Below, one piece after another: positions 57,862 to 64,000 of a stretch of 64,000 bases of DNA. Numbering within the stretch: position 1 is the first letter of the stretch; every line of letters begins with the position of its first letter. Source of the stretch: Streptomyces nigra (GTDB lineage Bacteria; Actinomycetota; Actinomycetes; Streptomycetales; Streptomycetaceae); the NCBI RefSeq assembly GCF_003074055.1, contig NZ_CP029043.1:4766501-4830500 (forward strand). Direction: 5' to 3'. The position numbers were made by a program, and so were the translations under genes. The notes below the pieces were generated by a model that was not told the DNA's origin, ran no database searches, and was given only the letters and a program-made list of their open reading frames with translations.

Positions 57862-58494
57862 TCACCGGCGTCGCCAGCCGTTGGCGAAGTCGCACTGGAG
57901 GTCTGTCGAGCGGCGCCGTTCGACGGGAGTGTAGGCGGGGTGACCGCGGAGGTGGGGCAGGGCGTCGACCCACTGGTCCCAGAGACCGTCGGGCCGGGTG
58001 AAGCGGTCGGCGTGGTGGGTGCCGAGGTGGGCGTCCAGGCGGAGGAGGGCGCCCAGGGCTGCGTGCTGGTCGTAGCGGAGGTCGGTGCGCGGGAGGTAGT
58101 GGTCGAGGTAGGCGGCGAGGATCTCGGCGTCCGCGTGGGTGCCGAAGCGGGCCAGGGCGAAGCAGTAGGCGCCACCCGAGAAGCCGACCTCGCTGGCCAG
58201 GAGCAGGTCGCCGATGCGTTCGCGGAACCGGTCGCGGCGGTCGACGCCGATCAGCCATGCGGCGGTGAGGCGCGAACGCCACTCGTAGCCGAGGAGGGCC
58301 TCCAACTCCGCGTCGGTGATCGTGGCCGCGTCGTCGATGAGGTGACGGGCGAAGCTTTCGCCGTGAGGCCATTCGGGCCGTAGGAATCGACCACTCCTCA
58401 GGACGAGGTAGCGTGCTCGGCCCGAGTCGTTCCTTGCCGCGTAGCGCTCGATCACATGGCCGTAGCCGACTTCCTCGGGGTGTTGGAACGGCAT
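57862..58494 (-). CDS. DUF6000 family protein
   Basis: 210 residues, mostly helical. Features: EVGYGHVIERYAARNDSGRA, LLGYEWRSRLTAAWLIGVDR, GGAYCFALARFGTHADAEIL and YLDHYLPRTDLRYDQHAALG, typical of the DUF6000 family, which is usually found near toxin or immunity genes. No catalytic motif is known. The gene starts 4 bases after the CPCC gene stop, so they are cotranscribed. Confidence 0.8.
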   Translation of the reverse strand: MPFQHPEEVGYGHVIERYAARNDSGRARYLVLRSGRFLRPEWPHGESFARHLIDDAATITDAELEALLGYEWRSRLTAAWLIGVDRRDRFRERIGDLLLASEVGFSGGAYCFALARFGTHADAEILAAYLDHYLPRTDLRYDQHAALGALLRLDAHLGTHHADRFTRPDGLWDQWVDALPHLRGHPAYTPVERRRSTDLQCDFANGWRRR

Positions 58495-58497
58495 CGG

Positions 58498-58869
58498 TCA
58501 CCTCTCCGGGTGCAGGTCGCTGCGGTCGATCCAGGCGGGGGCGACGAAGATGCCGTCGCCGGCGGGGGCTTCTGAGGCTTCCAGCAGGGACCAGGTGCGG
58601 GACTCCTCGACCAGGTGTTCCCAGGGCGCGGTCCAGTCGAGTTCCCAGCCCAGGCCGGGGCCGGGGACGCAGTAGGCGCGGCCGGTGTCCACTCGCCAGT
58701 TGCGCTGGGCATCGATGAGGGAGACCTGGTTCGCGCCGCCGGCAATGGTCGGCCAGCGGAACTGGACCCCGTCGTCCTCCCAGAAGCAGACGGGGCAGAT
58801 CTCGTACGAGCCGGGCATCGCGTCCAGCACGCGGTGCCCGCAGCAGGGGCAGGGGTAGGAGTCGCTCAC
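58498..58869 (-). CDS. Cysteine-rich CPCC protein
   Basis: 123 residues. The first 30 residues hold two CxxC pairs, YPCPCCGHRVLD and ICPVCFWEDDG, a zinc-binding CPCC module. The rest, VSLIDAQRNWRVDTGRAYCV onward, is a short mixed domain. Such modules are common in small proteins around polymorphic toxin loci. GTG 58869 (VSDSYPC) follows AAGGAG by 9 bases. First gene of a two-gene unit with DUF6000. Confidence 0.85.
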   Translation of the reverse strand: MSDSYPCPCCGHRVLDAMPGSYEICPVCFWEDDGVQFRWPTIAGGANQVSLIDAQRNWRVDTGRAYCVPGPGLGWELDWTAPWEHLVEESRTWSLLEASEAPAGDGIFVAPAWIDRSDLHPER

Positions 58870-59167
58870 CTGCGCAGTCTCCTTGCAGGCCCAGCCGGTG
58901 TGCCAGGCATTTCGCCGCCTCGGAGCCGCCGGCCAGTCCGCAGGACACCCGTGACGGCCGTCGGGAGCCACCGCATGCTGACGAGGAAAGTCCAGGTCAG
59001 GGCCCTGTTTGGGGCTCCGCGGCAGTCAGGGCCTGGTGCGACGGTAGTGACTCGGCGCAGGTCCGAGCGCGGGATCGTGTGGCGTCGGTGGACCGGGCTC
59101 GGAGCTGCCCCCTCCCAGTGGCAGGATGCGAGGACGCGTCGGGAGGGGTCGGGAGGGCGGGGGCGGC
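58870..59167. other. Intergenic region between CPCC gene and SNF2 helicase gene
   Basis: 298 bases between divergent genes. Contains the AAGGAG site of the CPCC gene and GGGAGGGCGGGGG before the helicase ATG. No hairpin, repeat or small gene stands out. Confidence 0.35.
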
Positions 59168-61462
59168 ATGGGGCGCAGTGAGCGGGAAGCGGTTGCCGGG
59201 GGGCGGCGGCTGTACGAGGCCGTGCAGGGGGTGGCCGGCGACCACGCGCGGGCCGTCGCCGCCGTGCGCGCGGCGCTGGAGCCGATCCACGACGAGCTCG
59301 TACGGCATGAGCTGGACGCGATCCCGGTCGCCCGGCTGAAGGACCTCACCGAGGGCCGGCTGCGGCTCGGCGAGGTGGAGAAGGGCGGGTTCCGGACGGT
59401 CGGGCAGGTGCTCGACGCCGGGGCGTACCGGCTGCGTCAGCTGCCCGGCGTGGGGCAGCAGACCGCCGATCAGACGGTGGCCGCCGCGCGACGGATCGCC
59501 GACGCCGTACGGGACACCGTGGCCGTGCACATCGACGTGGACCGGCCGGAGCCGCGGACCACCGCGCTGGTCGCGGCCCTGCATGTGCTGGTGGAGGCGG
59601 GGCCCGAGGCGCGCCGGGCCGTGGAGACGGCCGCCGGGCTGGAGAAGCGGCTCGGTCCGCTGCTGGCCGAGGCGGCCCCCGCGGCCGGGCGGCTGCGGAT
59701 GCTGTTCGCCGGGCGGGTCGGCCGGGAGCGGGCGGTCGCGGCCGTGGCGGAGGTCCGCGCGCTGACCGAGCGGGCGCGTGAGGACGGTGTGCCGGAGCTG
59801 CTGGCGCAGGCCTCGGTGGACCTGTTGCGCCGCCCCGAGTCCGACCTGGCCGCCCTGGTCGACTTCGAGCTGCGCTCCGCCGAGTACTACAGCCTGCTCG
59901 CCGAGGTCACGGGCCGCGCCCCCGACCCGGCCGCCGCCGAGGGCTTCCTGCCGGACGAGGTGGCCGACCGGGTGCGGGAGCAGTCGCTGGACGACACCCA
60001 CCGCCGGGTGTCGCTGCGCGGCTACCAGGCGTTCGGCACCCGGTTCGCCCTCGCCCAGCGCCGGGTGATCCTCGGCGACGAGATGGGGCTCGGCAAGACG
60101 ATCCAGGCCATCGCCGCGCTGGCGCACCTGGCCGCCCGGGGCGAGACCCACTTCCTGGTGGTCTGCCCGGCCAGCGTGCTCATCAACTGGACCCGGGAGA
60201 TCGAGAAGCGCAGCACGCTGCGGGTCACCCCGGTGCACGGCCCGGACCGGCAGGACGCGTTCACCGACTGGAAGGAGCGGGGCGGCGTCGCCGTCACCAC
60301 CTTCGACGCCCTGCGCGGCTTCCCCGCGCCCGGCAACGGTGAGATCGGCCTGCTCGTCGTCGACGAGGCGCACTACGTCAAGAACCCGAACACGCGCCGC
60401 GCGGGCGCCGTCTCCGCCTGGGCGGGCACCTGCGACCGCGTGCTGTTCCTGACCGGCACACCCATGGAGAACCGGGTGGAGGAGTTCCGCAGCCTCGTAC
60501 GGATCCTGCAGCCGGACCTCGCCGAGCGCGTGGACGAACACGACGGCGTCGCGGGCTCGAAGGCGTTCCGCAAGGCGGTCGCGCCGGTCTATCTGCGCCG
60601 CAACCAGCAGGACGTCCTCACCGAGCTCCCCGCGCTGCAGCACACCGACGAGTGGGAGGAACCCAGCGCCCAGGACGAGGAGGCGTACCGGGAGGCCGTG
60701 CGGGCGGGCAACTTCATGGCCATGCGCAGGGCGGCCTACGCGCGGCCGGCCGCGTCCGCGAAGCTGGACCGGCTGCGGGAGATCGCCGCGGAGGCCGCCG
60801 AGAACGGGCTCAAGGTCGTGGTGTTCTCCGCGTTCCGAGACGTGCTCGGCACGGTGCATGAAGCACTCGGGAAGAGCGACGAGGGGCATGTGTTCGGGCC
60901 GCTCACCGGAAGTGTGCCGCCCGCGCGCCGGCAGCGGCTCGTCGACGACTTCGCCGCCGCGCCCGGCCACGCGGTGCTGCTCGCGCAGATCGAGGCCGGG
61001 GGAGTGGGCCTGAACATGCAGGCCGCGTCCGTGGTCATCCTGTGCGAGCCGCAGCTGAAGCCGACCGTCGAGCACCAGGCGGTCGCCCGCGCCCACCGTA
61101 TGGGCCAGGTCCGCTCGGTGCAGGTGCACCGCCTGCTGTGCACGGGCGGCGTGGACGAGCGCCTGGTGCGGCTCCTGGAGAACAAGTCCCGCCTCTTCGA
61201 CGCCTACGCCCGCCGCAGCGCGGTCGCCGAGTCGACCCCGGACGCGGTGGACGTCTCCGACCTGGGTCTGGCCCGCCGTATCGTCGAGGAGGAACAGGCC
61301 CGTCTGGGTGCGGAGCCGGTCAGCCTTGCCCCCTCACCTCCGCGCACGCCCGCGCGTACGCCCGCACCGACGGGCGCTCCGCGTCCGTGCGGCGCCAGGC
61401 CAGGGCGTAGCGGGCCGGGGAGAGGCCCCGGACCGGGCGGGTCACCACACCGCCGAGGGTGA
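59168..61462 (+). CDS. SNF2/RapA-family DEAH helicase
   Basis: 764 residues. A helix-hairpin-helix-like element (RLRQLPGVGQQTADQTVAAAR) lies in the N-terminal 300 residues. The ATPase core has GDEMGLGKT (about 303-311), VVDEAHYVKN, LTGTPMEN, QIEAGGVGLNMQAAS and VARAHRMGQ, all intact. It may remodel DNA-protein or RNA polymerase complexes. ATG 59168 is used; an in-frame ATG at 59126 has poorer support. The last 48 residues (Pro/Arg/Gly-rich) run into the opposite LysR gene over 143 bases and are unlikely to be functional. Confidence 0.9.
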   Translation: MGRSEREAVAGGRRLYEAVQGVAGDHARAVAAVRAALEPIHDELVRHELDAIPVARLKDLTEGRLRLGEVEKGGFRTVGQVLDAGAYRLRQLPGVGQQTADQTVAAARRIADAVRDTVAVHIDVDRPEPRTTALVAALHVLVEAGPEARRAVETAAGLEKRLGPLLAEAAPAAGRLRMLFAGRVGRERAVAAVAEVRALTERAREDGVPELLAQASVDLLRRPESDLAALVDFELRSAEYYSLLAEVTGRAPDPAAAEGFLPDEVADRVREQSLDDTHRRVSLRGYQAFGTRFALAQRRVILGDEMGLGKTIQAIAALAHLAARGETHFLVVCPASVLINWTREIEKRSTLRVTPVHGPDRQDAFTDWKERGGVAVTTFDALRGFPAPGNGEIGLLVVDEAHYVKNPNTRRAGAVSAWAGTCDRVLFLTGTPMENRVEEFRSLVRILQPDLAERVDEHDGVAGSKAFRKAVAPVYLRRNQQDVLTELPALQHTDEWEEPSAQDEEAYREAVRAGNFMAMRRAAYARPAASAKLDRLREIAAEAAENGLKVVVFSAFRDVLGTVHEALGKSDEGHVFGPLTGSVPPARRQRLVDDFAAAPGHAVLLAQIEAGGVGLNMQAASVVILCEPQLKPTVEHQAVARAHRMGQVRSVQVHRLLCTGGVDERLVRLLENKSRLFDAYARRSAVAESTPDAVDVSDLGLARRIVEEEQARLGAEPVSLAPSPPRTPARTPAPTGAPRPCGARPGRSGPGRGPGPGGSPHRRG

Positions 61463-62231
61463 TCAGGGGCGCGTTGCCCGAGGCCAGCAGGCAGACGCCG
61501 AGGCCGGCGACCAGGGCCTCGTAGGTCTCCTCGGTGCTCGCGATCTCGGCGCCGATCCGCGGTGGCCGTCCGCCGCGTTCGTCCAGCGCCAGCCAGTGGT
61601 CGCGCAGCGGCCCGGCGCTCTTCGGCAGAGCGAGGAACGGCTCGTCGGCGAGGTCGGCGAAGTCCACCTCGGGCCGGTCGGCCAGCGGGTGTGTCTCGGG
61701 CAGGGCCACCAGCCGGGGCTCCTCGGCGACCACCGTCCAGCCGTAGTGGCCGGCGTCGGGCAGCGGCAGCCAGACGAAGGCGACGTCCGCCTCGCCGTCC
61801 GCCAGACCGGCCGTGGGGTCCTCCCAGCTCACCTGCCGCAGCCGGACCGTCACCTCGGGGTGCGCGGCCGTGAACCGCGACCGGATCGCCGGCAGCAGCC
61901 CGCCGCGGCCGGGGCTGGTGCTCATGCCCACGACCAGCGTGCCGCGGGCCGCCGCCCGCACCGCGTCCAGCGCCGCCGCCCCCTCCGCCCAGGCGGCCAG
62001 CACCCGCCGCGCGTGCGGCAGCAGGGCCGCACCGGCCTCGGTGAGGGCCACCCCGCGCGGCCCTCGGTCCAGCAACTCCACGCCCAACTGCCGCTCCAAC
62101 GCCCGTACCTGCTTGCTGAGGGCGGGCTGGGAGACGTACAGCCGGGCGGCCGCGTGGGTGAAGTGCAGCTCCTCGGCGACCGTCACGAAGTAGCGCAGGT
62201 CCCGTACATGAACGTCCGACGTCATAGCCAT
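61320..62231 (-). CDS. LysR-family transcriptional regulator
   Basis: 303 residues. Helix-turn-helix DLRYFVTVAEELHFTHAAAR and LYVSQPALSKQVRALERQLG at about 10-65, then a periplasmic-binding-type effector domain. GLGVCLLASGNAPLITLGG is near the end. It is divergent from the SDR gene and probably regulates it; a T-N11-A palindrome overlaps its start codon. Start ATG 62231 or 62225. The 3' end overlaps the SNF2 gene tail. Confidence 0.93.
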   Translation of the reverse strand: MAMTSDVHVRDLRYFVTVAEELHFTHAAARLYVSQPALSKQVRALERQLGVELLDRGPRGVALTEAGAALLPHARRVLAAWAEGAAALDAVRAAARGTLVVGMSTSPGRGGLLPAIRSRFTAAHPEVTVRLRQVSWEDPTAGLADGEADVAFVWLPLPDAGHYGWTVVAEEPRLVALPETHPLADRPEVDFADLADEPFLALPKSAGPLRDHWLALDERGGRPPRIGAEIASTEETYEALVAGLGVCLLASGNAPLITLGGVVTRPVRGLSPARYALAWRRTDAERPSVRAYARACAEVRGQG

Positions 62232-62238
62232 CGGTTAT
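62224..62238. promoter_or_regulatory. LysR-type operator at the lysR-SDR junction
   Basis: ATAGCC-ATC-GGTTAT is an interrupted dyad with one mismatch and contains T-N11-A, the LysR box. It overlaps the LysR start codon and lies 86 bases upstream of the SDR start, as expected for auto-repression and divergent activation. Confidence 0.6.
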
Positions 62239-62323
62239 CAGCGTGGGTCTTGGACGGGCAAGGCCGTTCCGCAGCAGGCTGAACCCGTGGGCCGACGGGG
62301 GCCCCGCGGATCGAGGAGCGGAC

Positions 62324-63154
62324 ATGAACAAGGTGTGGCTGATCACCGGGGCGAGCAGCGGTTTCGGACGTGCCCTCGCGGAGCTGGCTCTCGCCGACGG
62401 CGATGTGGTGGTCGGCGCGGTACGCCGGCCCGAGGCACTGGACGACCTCGTCGCCGCGTACCCCGACCAGGTGGAGGCGCTACGTCTGGACGTCGCGGAG
62501 ACGGGCGCCGCCGAGGCGGCCGTGGCGGACGTCGTGGCGCGGCACGGGCGGATCGACGTGCTGGTCAACGCGGCGGGCCGTACGCATGTCGGTGCCTTCG
62601 AGGAGACCACGGAGCACGAGCTGCGCGCGCTGTTCGACGTGCATGTCTTCGGCCCCGCCGCCCTGGTGCGGGCCGTGCTGCCGCACATGCGCGAGCGGCG
62701 GTCGGGGGCGATCGTGCAGTTCTCCAGCATGGGCGGGCAGATGTCGTTCGCCGGTTTCTCGGCGTACAGCGGGACGAAGTTCGCGCTGGAGGGCATGTCC
62801 GAGGCCCTGGCCGACGAGGTCGCGGACTTCGGCATCCGGGTGCTGATCGTGGAGCCGGGCGCCTTCCGCACCTCGCTGTTCGAGACGGACCGGGCCGGGA
62901 CCAGCCCGGACAGCGGGCTCTACCCGAAGGTGAGCCGGACCCGGGGCTTCGTCGCGGGCGGCGACGGATCGCAGCCCGGTGACCCGGCGAAGGCGGCGGC
63001 CCTCATCGTGGCCGCCCTGGAGGCGGAGCGGACCCCGCTGCGGCTGCCGCTCGGGGACGACGGGGTCGGCGCGGTCCTCGGCCACCTCGACCAGGTCCGC
63101 GAGGACATCGCCCCTTGGGAGAAGAGCGCCCGCGCGACCGCCTTCGACGACTGA
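62324..63154 (+). CDS. Short-chain dehydrogenase/reductase
   Basis: 276 residues. Classical SDR: VWLITGASSGFGRALAEL (cofactor loop), LVNAAGRTHVGAF (structural NAG-like), active site Ser-Tyr-Lys with FSSMG and AYSGTKFALEG. The Arg after the second strand (AVRRPEA) favours NADPH. Substrate unknown. ATG 62324 follows GAGGAG. Probable target of the divergent LysR regulator. Confidence 0.92.
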   Translation: MNKVWLITGASSGFGRALAELALADGDVVVGAVRRPEALDDLVAAYPDQVEALRLDVAETGAAEAAVADVVARHGRIDVLVNAAGRTHVGAFEETTEHELRALFDVHVFGPAALVRAVLPHMRERRSGAIVQFSSMGGQMSFAGFSAYSGTKFALEGMSEALADEVADFGIRVLIVEPGAFRTSLFETDRAGTSPDSGLYPKVSRTRGFVAGGDGSQPGDPAKAAALIVAALEAERTPLRLPLGDDGVGAVLGHLDQVREDIAPWEKSARATAFDD

Positions 63155-63164
63155 CCGTTCCTCC

Positions 63165-63201
63165 CTGCGTGAGCCGGCCGCCCAATGACTGGCTCACGCA
63201 G
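63165..63201 (+). terminator. Terminator-like hairpin after SDR gene
   Basis: CTGCGTGAGCC (63165-63175) and GGCTCACGCAG (63191-63201) form a perfect 11-bp stem with a 15-base loop. No T-tract, but its position 11 bases after the SDR stop fits a terminator. Confidence 0.7.
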
Positions 63202-63264
63202 CACTCTTGTGCAATTCCTGTGGAGGCCTCAATCTTTCGGCTGGCGCACCTGACGCGTCGGAAC

Positions 63265-63293
63265 TTGACATGATCATGACTTCCTTCGTCGTT
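63265..63293 (+). promoter_or_regulatory. Candidate promoter of the serine protease gene
   Basis: TTGACA (63265-63270), 17 bases, GTCGTT (63288-63293). The -35 is consensus and the -10 poor. Transcription would start near 63300, giving a 40-base leader with AGGAGGAA (63328-63335). Confidence 0.5.
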
Positions 63294-63342
63294 CTCGTGC
63301 CACCCCACGCCGGCGCACCACCGATTGAGGAGGAACCCTCAG

Positions 63343-64000
63343 ATGGCAGTGATGCGTACCCCCCAGCGCACGACCCGCCGAAGACTGGCGCTGCTCAGCA
63401 CGGCGGCCACCGCGGTTCTCGCCGCGGGCCTCGTCACCGCACTCCCCGCCGCGGCCGCCCCCGAGGGCCGCGTCCAGTACGCGGGCGCGGCGAACGCCGT
63501 CGCCGACAGCTACATCGTCACCTTCAAGGCCGACCAGGCCCGTTCGGGCTCGAAGTCCGCGCGCGCCCTCGTCGAGCGCTACGGCGCCGGCATCGAGCGC
63601 ACCTACCGCAAGGCGCTCAACGGCTACGAGGTCGAGGCCTCCGAGGCGGAGGCCGAGCGGCTCGCCGCCGACCCGGCCGTCGCCTCCGTCGTCCAGAACC
63701 GCACGTTCCACGTCGAGGCCACCCAGCCCAGCCCGCCGTCCTGGGGCCTGGACCGCATCGACCAGAAGAACCTGCCGCTCAACAGCTCCTACACCTACCC
63801 GGACTCGGCCGGGCAGGGTGTGACGGCGTACGTCATCGACACCGGCGTCCGCATCACGCACAGCGACTTCGGCGGCCGCGCCTCCTACGGCTACGACGCC
63901 ATCGACAACGACAACACCGCCCAGGACGGGCACGGCCACGGCACACACGTGGCGGGCACGGTCGCCGGATCGTCGTACGGCGTCGCGAAGAAGGCGAAGA
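63343..64000 (+). CDS. Secreted S8 (subtilisin-like) serine protease, 3' end beyond window
   Basis: 219 visible residues. Signal peptide about 1-39 (RRRLALLSTAATAVLAAGLV, ending AAAA). An I9-type propeptide inhibitor domain spans about 50-125 (SYIVTFKADQARSGSKSARA; ASVVQNRTF). The catalytic domain begins about 130 with WGLDRIDQKNLPLN; catalytic Asp lies in AYVIDTGVRITHSDFGG and His in DGHGHGTHVAGTVAG. The Ser is past the edge. ATG 63343 follows a perfect AGGAGGAA. Resembles the streptomycete alkaline serine proteases of about 400 residues. Confidence 0.93.
   Translation, partial: MAVMRTPQRTTRRRLALLSTAATAVLAAGLVTALPAAAAPEGRVQYAGAANAVADSYIVTFKADQARSGSKSARALVERYGAGIERTYRKALNGYEVEASEAEAERLAADPAVASVVQNRTFHVEATQPSPPSWGLDRIDQKNLPLNSSYTYPDSAGQGVTAYVIDTGVRITHSDFGGRASYGYDAIDNDNTAQDGHGHGTHVAGTVAGSSYGVAKKAK

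Overview
The window is chromosomal DNA of a Streptomyces-type actinomycete. The evidence is the very high GC content with G/C-biased third codon positions, many GTG starts, ATGA/GTGA start-stop overlaps, a WhiB-like protein, F420-type (LLM-class) oxidoreductases, class I and class II fumarases side by side, polyphosphate glucokinase, a DasR-type operator in front of a GH18 chitinase, and a single in-frame TTA (bldA-type) codon. No rRNA, tRNA, insertion sequence, prophage or CRISPR array is visible. Both ends cut through genes: a D-aminoacylase on the left and a subtilisin-like protease on the right.

Layout. 1-6.6 kb: a divergent catabolic locus (N-acyl-D-amino-acid deacylase and PLP deaminase on minus; PfkB sugar kinase, IclR regulator, RidA and GntP permease on plus) around a 17-bp palindrome. 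I infer a route for an amino-sugar acid such as D-glucosaminate. 6.6-15.3 kb: a secreted M14 carboxypeptidase, a MEDS-domain sensor, a divergent Nramp-like transporter, an ECF sigma factor with its membrane partner, two paralogous small proteins of unknown function, and a modular chitinase. 15.5-25.3 kb: a 13-gene Flp/Tad-type pilus or secretion locus with CpaB, CpaE, two TadE-like pseudopilins, CpaF, TadB, TadC, a response regulator with a degenerate receiver, the Flp pilin, a TadG-like protein, a lipoprotein and an OmpA-domain protein. 25.3-28 kb: small enzymes (DUF192, LLM oxidoreductase, DinB, methyltransferase). 28-28.7 kb: a gene-free stretch ending in a strong hairpin with C-rich runs, possibly a small RNA or attenuator.

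28.7-42 kb: envelope and stress genes (cis-prenyltransferase, PIN-PhoH ATPase, secreted SLT transglycosylase, AI-2E-type permease, an AhpD without AhpC/OxyR, a padR-ABC exporter operon, an SPFH/ribbon-helix-helix pair, a bifunctional penicillin-binding protein). 42-57.8 kb: a TTA-containing PP2C phosphatase/kinase-like regulator, DUF402, fumC and class I fumarase, a DUF1707 protein, a WhiB-like protein, glpX, DUF4245, nitroreductase, xseBA, ispH, polyphosphate glucokinase, a DUF6542 membrane protein and ychF. 57.9-64 kb: a DUF6000/CPCC pair, a SNF2 helicase overlapping a LysR gene tail-to-tail, an SDR divergent from that LysR gene, and the start of the protease.

The strongest leads are the inferred glucosaminate locus, the Tad locus with its unorthodox regulator, the hairpin RNA upstream of the prenyltransferase, the TTA codon in the phosphatase, the orphan ahpD, and the Nramp homologue lacking the usual metal-binding motifs. 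All functions are inferred from reading the sequence; no database search was run.
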